64,000 nt of DNA, taken from the NCBI GenBank assembly GCA_001179505.1, contig CDMY01000426.1, positions 9,074 through 73,073 on the forward strand. Direction: 5' to 3'. The notes under the pieces were generated by a model. That model did no database searches and had not been told where the DNA came from. It was given only the letters and a program-made list of their open reading frames with translations. A program made the translations under genes and the position numbers. The stretch's first letter is position 1. Each line of letters opens with the position of its first letter. Below are positions 46,888 through 58,354 of this stretch, piece after piece. Source of the DNA: Vitrella brassicaformis (taxonomy: Eukaryota; Sar; Vitrellaceae).

Positions 46888-48101
46888 TCATCTTGAGGAT
46901 AGCCTGAACGCCGATGAGGCCGCCGTGTCGTCATCGTCGTCGTCGTCGCGATCGACCAGACCGAAATTCTCCTCGGTCGTCACCTTCACAAAGACAAACG
47001 ACAGCAGGTACATTTGATACCACCCACTTGTTGATGCGTCTACCGGTGTGTATCTGTATGCGTGTCGTGTGGTCATCTTGATCTCGGCCGCCCGCCACGC
47101 GATGAGCAGCAGGATCGCGACCACACTCAGAACAAAAGACCACCCCAACACGCCCCACGCACCCATACCCGTCCTGACAACAACAACATTCACACCACCA
47201 CACACATAATCAATGCCCCCAGTGTCACAATCTTTCTCCCGAATGGACCTGACCTCATTCTAGAGTCTGCCGGTATTGGGTCGCACATGCCGGTGACGGG
47301 GTTGATGACGAACCCCTCCCCACAGTGGATCTCCTGCTCAGCCTTGATGCTCACACCACCAGCCTCACCCAGCCCCGGCAGCCTATCCTGACCGCCGACG
47401 GGCTCATGCACTATCACGGGAGGGGGAGGGGGCGGCGGTGGGGCGGCTGGTGGGAAGGCCGGCGGCCTCCTCGGCTCGTCCTGTTTCCCCCATCCTCCTC
47501 CTGCTGCTCCTGGCTGCTCCATGTAGACCTCGCCCGGCCGACCTGGACCCCTGTCGCCGGTTGTGGTGCCTCTACCGGATGATGACTCGGATGAGACGCT
47601 CCCAGGAGCACCCCCTGGCGGCCTGATCGATCACACACACACGGAGGAGAACAACGGACATGATGCGTCTGTCGTCTGTCATTAATGTCTAGATGGCTGT
47701 CTGTCTGTCTGTCTCACCGGGCGCCCTGTTGAGTGTGCCATCCGTCGCCGAGCATCGACGCTGACCATGCAGAAGGAACAGGGGGGCCGCCGGTCCACGG
47801 GAGCTTGTCTGGGAAGTCGGGCGTGGTGGCGATTCTGTAAGTGATGGGCTCCTCTATCACGTAGGGCCGCCCAGTGCCCTCTGACACAAATCCCTGCGTG
47901 TCAAAGCCGACAGAATGCATCCCCGGGGTCTGCCTGTCATGTGTGTGTTGTGCGCTTACGTCGCTGAGTGTGAGAGTAACGGTAGGTGCGAGTGCCTGGA
48001 GGACCTCGCCTATCCAGACAAAGTTCCAGAGGTAGCCGCCCTCCTCCTCCAGACGCAGATAGTCTGACGGCGCCACACGCTGGCCACTCTGATGGAACAC
48101 A

Positions 48102-48140
<39 letters not shown>

Positions 48141-51100
48141 CCGAATGAATGGATGCAGGAAGCAACAAGGAGCCGGAGCTGCGAAGCATGTGGACCTACC
48201 TGGCCTTGAAGCGCGATGAGCCTCTGCGCTTCAGCCGGGGACGCTTTGGCGGGCGACGAGAATCGAATACTCAGCTGATATACACAGCACACACAAATGG
48301 CGTCCATGGCATGCACAGAAACAGCAGCACGTGTGTCTGTCTGTTGTGGTGCGGCGGTTCTCACCATGAGGTCCTGGCCATACATGAGCGGCATCGACGG
48401 CTGGGGGTGCACCGAGACCACCTTAGCCGATGCAGCCGAGGACACGCCATAGCTGGGGGCGCCCTTCCTAATGACGGGGTAGGTGCTGAAGGAGAACTGC
48501 AGCGGGAAACACTGCCGCCCCGAGCCCGCCCTAAACTGGCCGGGGAAATGGTCGTCAGCGATGCGCGCCTGGTACTTGCCCCTGCAGACAGCAGAAAACG
48601 AATCAGAAACGATACGCGGGGATATGTATGTGTGTGTGTGTGTGGTGGATGTTACTTGGGCAGGTACAGAGCGACCCATTGTCGTGCGTTGACCGGGCTT
48701 GAGGCGCCGTTGACGAAGTCGATTTCGCTGAACATGATGGACTTGGCTTTGCGGGGGTCGGCGTCGCCGCCGATGATGTCCATCTCCACGTGGGAGAGGA
48801 AGAAGTTGTACCCGATAGACGCTATCACCACCGAGTCCTGCCACCATGCACACACCCAAACACAGGGGCTCGGTGCCCACATGCCTGTGTCTGTCCGTGC
48901 TAAGTGTGCTGTGGTCACCTCTCCTAGGGTGAAGGGAAGAGTCTCCAGGAAGCCGCCCGCCTCCTGTGCCACGTTTCTCACGCCGCTGTCGTACCCATTC
49001 TCCGCCCCGCGACCACTGAGGGCAGCCGCGGCCACTCGCTGCTGGTCGAACAGCGCGTGGAAGTCCTCCGAGCGGCCCAGACCGTTGTTGGAGCACGACA
49101 GCATCTGATGAATTACAAAGACCGTCGGGATGCGCCTGTGGGTGGTGTGGGGGTGTGGGTGTGTTTGGTGCTGACATTGTCCATGTCTGTTTTTGGGAAA
49201 GCGGCGATGGCGAGATCGAAGATGGAACATGACTTTTCCATCGCTTCCCTGCACCCATCCATCCATCCATCCATCCATCCACACACACATGTGCATGCGC
49301 TTTCTCCCAACACCACACGCCAGACGCACCTGTGCTCATGGTGGAAGATGAGCCACACGGATTTCTCCGACAGCGTGAAGATGCGCTCCCACGCCCCGGG
49401 CACGTTCCAGTCGAAGTCGGGCTGGATGGGCTTGTGGTCGGGACCCACCACATGGAGATTCAGCGAGTTGAGCTCATCCGAAGTCCCAATCGTCACGCCG
49501 ATCTTCAGAACCAATGTGCGGCCTGCATATAGACACGACAGACGCCATGGACGCACGGCGGATGGATGGATGGAGGCGTCTTGGTCTTGGCTGACCTTTT
49601 GTGTCGAGGTAGAGTTTCTTCCTGCCGTCGTGCATGTCGGTGATGACCACCCTCGACCGGATGAGCAGTCTGCCGTTGGAGTCCACCGGCCCGCCCAGCA
49701 CCGCCGCGCCCCCATCGCCCCCACTCAGGTCAAGCGGCAGCGGCATCGCGCCATAGGACACACACTCGCGGCTCGTTCCTATCAACACAATCGCGCACAT
49801 GTGGTTGTGTGGTGTTAGGAAGGTGTTAGGAAGGCACCTACCTGGTGAGTCTCTGCTGAGCGGTGTGAGCGAGATGAGTGACGAGAAGGCCACGCAGAAG
49901 GGGAACTTGACGGGTGGCGGCTCCGGCTGTGAGATCTGGACGTGGTAGGTGCCTGGGGGCACCTCGATGCGGAGGGCGTTGATCATGGCCCGCTGCTCGC
50001 CCACCCATAGCCCTTCTGGCACGTGCACACCTATCCTGTGAAGCAAGGCAACACAACAACAGCACAGAGGTGCGCAGGGGAGTGTGTGCATGTGGGTGTT
50101 GGGGCGAGGGGGAGGGGCAGGGGTGTCTGTGTGTCGTACCTGACGAATTGGAGCAGGAATGGGGATCCCAGCTCGATGTAGAGGAGGGAGGGGACCTTGG
50201 CCTGCACCGGCACCTCCATCAGCTGACCCTGGCGATAGACACGTCACACACACAGAAGAAATGCACTTGTGTCTATCGGCGCTGAATGATGTGCAGGTTG
50301 ACCTTGTTCTGAGCAAAGTTATGGTCGAGCCTGATATTGGTGTAGCCCTGAAGGAATCGACACACGGCATGAAAACACCCTTCTGTGCCCTCTTGTGCTG
50401 GCGCACCGTTGACCATTCCGTCTGCTGCTGCCCTACAAGCGCGCCCGAGCCACTGCCCGGCACCGGCAGGGTGGGCACCGTCGCCGAGCACCCCTCCTTG
50501 CTCGCAGAATGTGCGTCAGCCTCCAGCCGATCCAACGCCGACATGCCTGCATAGATAGGATCACACACACACACACACAAGTGCGTGTGTGTACACATAC
50601 ACACACACAAGTGCGTGTGTGTGGGGGACACACAAGTGCGTGTGTGTGTGGGGTGTGGTGATTGCTCGGCGACTCACCTAGGGTGACGAGGAAGGCCTCT
50701 GTAGCCTGGACGTCTATTCTGTAGTAGCCCGGCTGCAGCACCGCCACCATGTGGCCTAGGCTGTCGGACTCGGCTATCTGGCTGCCGCCGTCCATCACAC
50801 GGACGTGGATGTGCGCATTGGACAGATCCGCCGGCTCGCACACAAACCTGTTGACCGCAGAGAGACATGCACACACATGGATGTGATGCTCAAATGGCCT
50901 GCCTTTGTGTGTGCCTTGTTTCTGACCTGATGAGCGTGGGTTTCTGTATCTGCAGCTCAGTGGTCTTGACTTTGTCGAAGGTGAAGATGTTGGTCGACAG
51001 CACCGGGGCGTCTGGCAACGACAGGTAGCCCACCATGTTGAGCGACTGACACATCCACCGTACAACACCACACACAGAACAACGCACTGACAGAGCTGTT

Positions 51101-54100
51101 CCATCGCTCTCCTTTGTCGACTCACCGGTGGCAGTGGCTGGATGGCCAGCAGGTCAGGCAGGTCAAGCAGCTCAGCCCGCAGCTGGTTGACCAGCAGCTC
51201 GTCTTGTTCACCAATCTACACACACACACACACACAGAAGGGGATGGAGCATCACACACACGCGTCAAGGCACCCGACTCACTCACCTCAGCGTTGATAG
51301 TTGCGTGTGCACAGAGGGTGGCCATGGCCGAGATGGCGTCCCTGTCCTCCGTCATGCGCAGGACCAGCTCGTACTCGCCCCGGTCGACCTCCTCGTCCAT
51401 CAGCAGGATGCGGCTCTCCATCAGCTTGCCCACAGAACTGCAGACAGACACAACAACACACAACACAACACACATGCGAAGGAAGAGTGTGTGGAAATGT
51501 GATGTGTGTGTTGGGTTTGTGGTGGGGCGCACCGTGGTTGGTTGGGCTTGGTTGATGTGTACTGCGATGGCTTGGGGACCAGCTCGATGGCAAGAGGGAG
51601 CCATGGCGGGTGCAGCTCTACCTCTACCTATCAAATACACAGACAGCCGGCCAGCCAAACACATATGAGTACAGGTGACCTCGTTGTGTCTCTATGTGGT
51701 CTCTCTTTCTCGCTACCCTGACGGCCACGGGCTGGTCGGCGACAGTGAATGGGAAGGACGTCTTCATGTCGGGCGACATCCAGAACTGAGTCGGCTTGGA
51801 CACCTCCAGCTTGTGGCTCACCTTCCTGCACACAACACACGACAAACAATGCGCTGTGTCCTTCTATCCATCCATCCATCCACGGTGTATGTGTCGCTCT
51901 CATCCTCACCTTGGCACCAGGTTGAGCAGCACCGATCCCAGGTGGTCGGCGGCCGCCTGCTGCGCCCTCGTGGAGTCCATCAAAGCGCTGAACGAACCAG
52001 CCGCCCACGGACACGCTGCACGAATGCACACACATGCGTCAGATGAGTGTGAGCGTGTGTCTGTGTGTGTGTGTGTGTACCAGGTATGAGGTCAAGCGGC
52101 TCAACCACCATATGCAGCTGCACCACCGGGCACACAGTGGAGAAGTCGGTCGCCTGGCTGAGCACCATGTGCAGCTGGTACGAGCCGCCCTGGTCCAGCC
52201 TCGCAAACAAGCTGTTGGTGCTCTCCTGAACCACCTGACCGGGCTGCAGCAACTCCATGCCCCCACCGCCCCCATCAGCGGGCGACCTCACGCCGCTGGG
52301 GTTGGTGGCCAGGCGCATTCTGACGGTTGATTTGAGGCCGACGGTGGTGATCTTGATGATGGACGGGGCGGCGATGTCGAGAAGGGTCAGGTGGCGGCCG
52401 GATGGGGGGACGATGAACTGGCTGTCGATGACCAGCTCCTCCCCTCTCCTAGTCGATATCAAAGCAGGCAGCTCAGACGTGCCTGCATACACACACAGGG
52501 AGGGGAGAGAGAAAGGGGTGCACACCAAGACACCGATTCATGTGTGTCTGGGGTCTGTCTCACCAGCTCTGCACAGCCAGTCCTCGCCCCTCAGCTCCTC
52601 GCCAGTGCGCTCAATCAGCCGCATGTCCACCCAGAAAGTGGCACAGGTCACCAGGTTGTCGGCCCATCTCGTCTCGCTCGCGTCGAGGAACTTGTTGCCC
52701 GACCCCCCTTTGCTGGGGTCCAGCTTGGGCCGCCCGACGTAGTAGATGTCGACAGTGTAGCTGCCCGGCTCCAGCGGCCCCAGCAGCTCCGCATAGCCGT
52801 TGGACGTCACCCTGGGCTCGCTCACGTGCATGCCTTCACGATTCAGCTGCAAGCATGGAACAAGGAACACGACACAGAGAGATGGGTGGTCTCTGTTGCC
52901 TGTCTGTCTGTTTGTCTGTGTGCGTGTGTCTGCGTGTGTGCGTGCCTGTAGCCTGAAGTCGCTGGTGAGGTAGTCGCTTTTGATGCCCATTTTCAGGTAG
53001 GTCGCCGGGTCGTGGGGCCCGATGTTGAACGACTTGGACGCCAGGATGTGGGGCTGGGCTGCAGGCAGACAGCCGTGACATAATTGCAGGAAATGCGTGA
53101 GTGCACATCATGTTGGTTCTCTTTCCCACTTACTTACCTGTGGTTGACGGGATGGGTTTCTCGAATCGCTGCCAGTTCTCCCGTTTGCTGCGGAGCATCT
53201 CGCCCAGGTAGACCTGACCACTGTCCACACACGAACCACTCTGACCACACACACACAGACGCAGGCACACAGCGAGAGGCGAGTCATTCATCTGCAGCCC
53301 CTCCCTCGTCTCCCCTCGCCCATTCTCACCTGCTTGACCAATTCCACAGGTTTCAGCGCCACTTGAACGAAGAAGCCGTCACACGGATGCAGCCCGCCCA
53401 GCGGGTAGTCGGCGAAGAATCCCAGCCCGTACTTGCCCGGCGGCAGTGGCGTGTGAATGGTCTGGTCGTTGGTACCGCCCAGGGCGTGCATGCGGACCGG
53501 CGGGGCGATGACGCGCGGCGGGGCGTCGAGCGTCGTCAGGATGATCCGCAGGTCGACCGACGACTTGTGTGTCGTCACGCGGAAGAGACTCGGCTCCCTG
53601 CACTCGTTGAATGGCACATTCACACACATCCGTGTGTGGCTGCGGAGGGGAGGGCAGGAGGGTACCTGACGTCAAGGGTGACGACGTGTTTCATCTCCTC
53701 GAGCTCGTCGGGCGGGAATCCAAACCAATCGCGGATGTGCAGAGCGCGGCCCTCGATGGTACCCACCTGAAGATTCAAACATGCACACCTACTCACAAGG
53801 ACTATGCTTGTTGTGCGCCATTCGCTCACTGACCTCCAGGTCATCGGTGTTGTGCGAGTCCGACTGTACGATCTTGGCCGGCAGCCGGGCGTTGGTGCAC
53901 ATCCACGACTGCGGGCCGACCTCGAAGGGCGTCAGCTTCGACTCATACTGAATGAATGTGCGACACACACACAACCGAGGAGCGTTTGTGGGCGTGTCTA
54001 TGGGCAGCGGCAGATGTGTGAATGGGTGTGTGTTTTGCCTGCCTTGATGTCGACTTCGAGGTCGAATTCCATGCAGTGCGTCTTGCTGTCACTCAGGTAC

Positions 54101-55890
54101 ATGGGCTCGCCCGCCAGCAGCCACAGCTGCACCACTCACATACACACACACACACACACACAGGGTGCATCGGTGCTCTCGGCGCGTGAGATCGTGTGTG
54201 TGTGTTCTTTCTCTGCGCTGACCTTGTATGTGAATCCTGAAGGCATGGCGTGGTCCATCACCTGCCCGTTGTATATAGGCGTCGCCCCGATGCACCTGCA
54301 TAGCACGGATCCGTGTGCATCGATTGATAACACAGTTGAGTTTCTCTCTCTCTCGCGCACCCCATTTGGCATGAGGGCTCGGTGGCAGTCTCGTCAGGTG
54401 TGGTGTTGAGGTCGAACAGCTCTATGAGTATCTGGAAGGGGCCGCTGATGAACCTGAAGGTCGACCGGAGGAAGAACCGCACGAACCGGTGCAACCTGAT
54501 GACACATACACGCAAACACACACACAAACAGAGAGAGAGAGGGACGTGGTCTTGTTGTGGTGTTGCAGCCGTGTGTCGGTATACCTCGGGGGCACGTCGA
54601 CGACGAGTGACCACACCTCCTGATGAACACAAGTACAGACGTCCATGTGTGGAGGCGTGTGTGTCACGGCGGCCTCCCATTGATCATTTTGAAAGCTCAC
54701 TCTCTTGAAAGGGTTCCACACTCGGTCATGCGTGAAGACGTACACGTACGGCTTGGCTGCATGAACCATACAGAGACCATAAAAGGGCATGCACACGAGT
54801 GTGCGCGTGTCCCTGTGTGTGTTACATGGCGGGTTGCTATCGTGGAAGCCCTTGTCGTCGAGGGTGATCTTCTCGCGCTTGACGGGCAGCCCTGAAGTGC
54901 CCGGACAAGAACTGGGGATATGGTAAGGCATCCCTGACCACACACAGACATGGAAAGAGAGTGACATCCACCCATCGACGATTGAGAATGCGGCTGCCGA
55001 CTCACTCCAGATAGCCACGACAGTTATGTCGACGCGTACAGGGAAGCAGGATGACTTCCGCCTGGCAGACACACGCGAATGAATGAATGGATGAATGCAT
55101 GAGTCGGACTGCTTCGGGGTCGTTACCATCTTGCATCTGCCCCTGGCTCGTCCTGAGCAAGGTCCGCAGCTGACAGACAGACACAAGAAACAAGAACCGC
55201 CGACCGATCGATCACCCATTCACCCTCCCCGCCTCCCTGTGTGCCTCCTTTCTTACTGATTTTGAACACGAGGCGATAGTCCTCCCCCTTGTTGTCAATA
55301 TCCCCCGTCAGGTAGCACTTGGCGTTGTCCCCCCCTGCCCCCGGCATCTGGGTGCCCCACAGGACCGGCTTGGCGTACTCGCCCGACACGTGGTTCTCGC
55401 TGCCCTTGTAGAGGTCCACCTTGACCTCGGCCAGTGAGTCGCGGTGCACCTCGACTGATGCCGTGATGATGGAGCGCTTCTTGACCTTGAATGCCAGGGT
55501 GTGCTCGTGGACGTCGTCGGGGATGCCGAATACGTCACCCAGGTAGACCTCGCCTGAAGAAAGAAAGAAACAGACGGACGGGCAGCAGATGGATGTATGT
55601 GTGATGGGAGCATGCACTCAGTGCGTGCGTGCGAGAGTACCGTTGTATTGGAGGTATCCAATTGAGTCGAAAGTAGATGGGATGGGGTGGTACTTGCACG
55701 ACTTGGGGTTGTACTTCTCCGCTGCTTGATTCAGCTCTGCATCGCTCACATCGCCATGGCAAACCCCGATGAACACTGCCGACAGCAGCAACAGCAGCAT
55801 CGCAGAGGCAACACCCATGACGGATCTCTCTGGTGCATCCCGCCATCTTCGTCGCTTCGCCCTTGGAGTGCTCGCCTCCATCAATTCCAT
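46888..55890 (-). CDS. Very large type I membrane protein with repeated beta-sandwich-like ectodomain modules
   Basis: I read one gene of about thirty exons. Start at ATG 55890 (MELMEASTPRAKRRRWRD) or at the inner ATG 55818 (MGVASAMLLLLLSAVFIGV), which begins a signal sequence. The ectodomain repeats related elements: GEVYLGDVF near 55550 and GQVYLGEML near 53210; and 'PG-aromatic' strands, PLPPGKYGLGFFADYP, LEPGSYTVDIYY, LDQGGSYQLHMVL, LQPGYYRIDVQA, VPPGTYHVQIS, often followed by a lone Cys (HPCDGFFVQVALKP; TVCPVVQLHMVVEP; HCMEFDLEVDI). This resembles bacterial PPC-type or C2-like sandwiches. Near the C-terminus a Pro-rich linker and CGEGFVINPVTGMCDPIP precede one TM helix (VLGWSFVLSVVAILLLIAW) and a cytoplasmic tail with seven consecutive Asp; TGA at 46890-46888. 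Probably a surface or secretory-pathway protein; function unknown. It may contain unrecognised gene boundaries. Confidence 0.62.
48097..48140 (-). repeat. Compound (AC)n(AG)n microsatellite in an intron
   Basis: (AC)11-12 followed by (AG)10-11 on the plus strand; on the gene strand this is (CT)n(GT)n just before an exon, near an intron 3' end. Confidence 0.85.
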
Positions 55891-56157
55891 CACCAGCAGC
55901 GCCTGTATGCACGTCAATCAAGGATGCTCTCTCGATGTGCTTGTTCCATAGCTAAGATGAATGGCTGGCGGTGACGCTGGCATCATGCTCATCTCAATTG
56001 ACATCGGTTTCATTTGCGAGCTCACGAAAAACGATCGGGAGAGAAGGCGAGGAAGACAGAGAAAAGGGTAGACAGAAGAGGGCGCTTTACTCCCTTGTCT
56101 TTCGCACGGTGCAGGTGCTTGCCTTGGCGAGAAGTGAAGAAGAGAACAACAGAAGCG
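55891..56157. promoter_or_regulatory. Divergent promoter; part resembles the 58.1-kb upstream region
   Basis: 267 bases between opposed starts. The last 60 or so before the plus-strand ATG (GCACGGTGCAGGTGCTTGCC, then GAAGTGAAGAAGAG) resemble those before the ATG at 58189 (GCACAGTTCAGCCTTGCC, GAGAGAGAAGAGAG), so the upstream region seems to belong to the same duplication as exon 1. Confidence 0.5.
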
Positions 56158-56355
56158 ATGAGTGACTCAGATGCTGCCGCTTCTTCGTCAACGAAGGCGT
56201 CGCACAGCGTCAATGTCAAGGCCTCTGCGCGACAGTTCATCCAGCGGTTCATCGGAACTGTAGGCCACGAAGCAAAATCCGCTTGCCAAAACAGATGCAT
56301 GGCACTCATCATTCCTCTTGTGTGTGCTGTTGTGTGAACGTGTGTGTGCGTTCAG
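56158..56355 (+). repeat. Exon 1 plus intron 1 shared with the gene at 58189, copy 1
   Basis: Coding part shares GCTTCTTCGTC, CACAGCGTC and GCGCGACAGTTCA-like blocks with 58189-58272; the intron starts GTAGGC and contains CTCATCATTCCTCTTGTGTG, paralleling the other copy. Confidence 0.8.
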
Positions 56356-57873
56356 CCTGTGGCTGGTAGGACGGACGTCGAGTCGACGCTCGAGCCGGGC
56401 CTGCGCGCCACCGTCCGCAGAGGCGAGCAGCAGCCCATCCCGCTGACCTCCCCGAGTGGCAACCCGACCGGTGAGTCGGTCGCACCCGGGGACAAGGTCG
56501 TGGTCTTCGAGACCGTCCAGAAAGGCCTGGTTGCGGTGGACCCCCACAATCGGCGCTGGGGACGGCCCGTCGACCACGTGGTGGGCTACGCCCCTCGGGC
56601 TGCGTTCGCCTTGCCCGCGCCTGACGGACTGCTGGGGAGCGTGAGGTTCCCGGTGTCTCACAAGACCAGCTGGACCCGGCTGCGAGAGGTGAACGTGGCC
56701 ATGCTCAGAGCCCCCAGGCAGCGGCTGTCCGGCGACTGCTCCCTCCTCGCCGCCGTGCGGGCAGCGCAAGCTGCGGCCCCAGACCGCATCTACGACATGG
56801 TTACGCTCATAGACCGCCAATGCGCCACGGGCCCCCAGCGAGCCAAGGTCCGCTATTTCTCAAAGGATCGCCACGGGCGGTTTCAGCCGGAAGAGGTGAC
56901 GGTCACCACTCGCCGCCTCCGCGCCCAGATCCCCTGCTTGCCCCACATGATGCGACCCCGCTTCGGGGCCACGGTGGAGGGACAGGTCGCGGAGATCGGC
57001 TGGCCGCTGCTGGGACGGCCCAGACATGAGCTGGGCTGGATGCTCATCGAGAAGGCCCGGGCCAAGACCATGGCGGATGGGACCTGGAACGCGCTCGCCA
57101 ACGAGGGGCAGGGAGTCGTCGAGACCTTCGAGTGGCTGCTGGGGTGGCGTACCGAGACTATCTCTCTCCCCAAGGACCGGCCCCTCACCGATCTCTACGA
57201 GGAGATCCGCGCCGCGTATGCCCGGGGGGAGCCGGTGGTGGTGGTGGCTGGAAACGACAAGTACTGCCACGCCTATCCGCTGCTCCGCATCTCCGGAGGG
57301 GGCCGGGCGGTCCTGGGGACCGGCCATTGGTACAAGTCGCGCAAGAGTCCAAGTCGCGAGGTAATCGCCAAGCTTCGGCTCGACGGCAAGCGGGATTTCT
57401 TTGGGCCCCCCGTCGGCATCGTTAATGGTATGCTTATCCTTGGGATCACGATCGCCCGCCGGGAATACCTCACGGCCCCTCCCATCATCCACGCGTCGTG
57501 GTATGTGAGTTGACTCACTCGCACGACAGCAGCCATGACACATATACAGTGATCCCGCTTATGTGTGCAGATTTTCCACTTCGTCTGGAGATCCCACTGC
57601 AGCTCCCTGCTCGATTGGAGCCGCATCATATCGACGTGCACTGGTGCAGCGCGGATGTGTTGGGCGGCTCTCATTCCTATGCGTGCCTTCGAGTTTATTG
57701 ATGGTGACCTTGCGGAAGGCGAAAACTCTGCTGGGAGGGCCGGTCAGGAGCGGCTGTGCCAGAGGATGGACATTGAATGGATGTCCCAGAGAGACATACC
57801 GGCAAGGGATGACATTGCATTGCGCGCGAGAGACGACCTCATGCTCAAGCGGCTGGATGACAGATCAGTGTGA
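56158..57873 (+). CDS. Chimeric gene: family-type exon 1 spliced to a GC-rich calpain (C2)-like cassette
   Basis: Exon 1 is 56158-56259 (102 nt; MSDSDAAASSSTKASHSV then ARQF), phase-0 intron 56260-56355, exon 2 from 56356. Exon 2 is 1.1 kb, unbroken and visibly richer in GC than its neighbours. It resembles a C2 cysteine peptidase of bacterial style: LSGDCSLLAAVRAAQ (candidate nucleophile Cys), LIEKARAKTMADGTWNALAN, VVETFEWLLGWRTETISL, and EEIRAAYARGEPVVVV leading to CHAYPLLRI (candidate His). The usual NPWG with catalytic Asn is not seen; VLGTGHWYKS stands there, so activity is doubtful. A GTGAGT donor after ASWY joins in phase 0 to a last exon (IFHFVWRSHCSSLLDWSR to RLDDRSV), stop at 57871-57873. 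The first 34 codons and intron 1 match the gene at 58189. Bacterial origin of exon 2 is inferred. Confidence 0.68.
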
Positions 57874-58188
57874 CTTTGCTGTTGCGTATGATGGTTGACA
57901 GGGAGGCATGTATCATGCATCGTACATGGGACTTACGTGAAGGGTTGCCATTGGGTCGATGTGAATAGTGGTGGATTCACTGATTCATTCGTTGATTGTC
58001 CTGACCCATGTGAACTACTGGACAAGCAAGTGTAGATAGAAAAACGAATGCACTCAAAAGAAGGAGCGGTTCAGTGACAGGATCCTCCGGTTACAGACAC
58101 GAGTCTCGTAAACACAATAACCAACCAACCAGGAGCCGTTTGCACAGTTCAGCCTTGCCTTTTGAGAGAGAAGAGAGCTAGCATAGCA
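57874..58188. other. Intergenic spacer between two genes that share exon 1
   Basis: 315 bases. The segment nearest 58188 resembles that upstream of 56158. The TTCATTCGTTGATTGTCCTGACCC-type element near 57985 (only GATTGTCCTGACCC being constant) recurs near 60678, just past the end of family member C. Confidence 0.5.
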
Positions 58189-58354
58189 ATGAGCGAGGCG
58201 GCTGCTTCTTCGTCGACCAAGACATCCCACAGCGTCGATCTCGATGCCTTTGCGCGGCAGTTCACCGGAATTGTAGGCTGCAAAGCACAAAGCGAAAGCC
58301 GCCTGCGCCACACGGTGCTCGTCATTTCTCTTGTGTGTGGTTACGTTCGTTCAG
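58189..58354 (+). repeat. Exon 1 plus intron 1 shared with the gene at 56158, copy 2
   Basis: See 56158-56355. The intron starts GTAGGC and contains CTCGTCATTTCTCTTGTGTG. Copies lie 2,031 bp apart in the same orientation. Confidence 0.8.

Noticed and set aside
49256-49282. (CCAT)n array that at first looked like a short repeat-spacer array
   Set aside because: Plain tetranucleotide microsatellite in an intron, without spacers; not CRISPR, and the genome is eukaryotic.
50566-50660. Alternating CACACA / GTGTGT blocks that might form a long hairpin
   Set aside because: Lies in an intron of the giant minus-strand gene and is made of TG/CA microsatellites; no evidence for a functional RNA.
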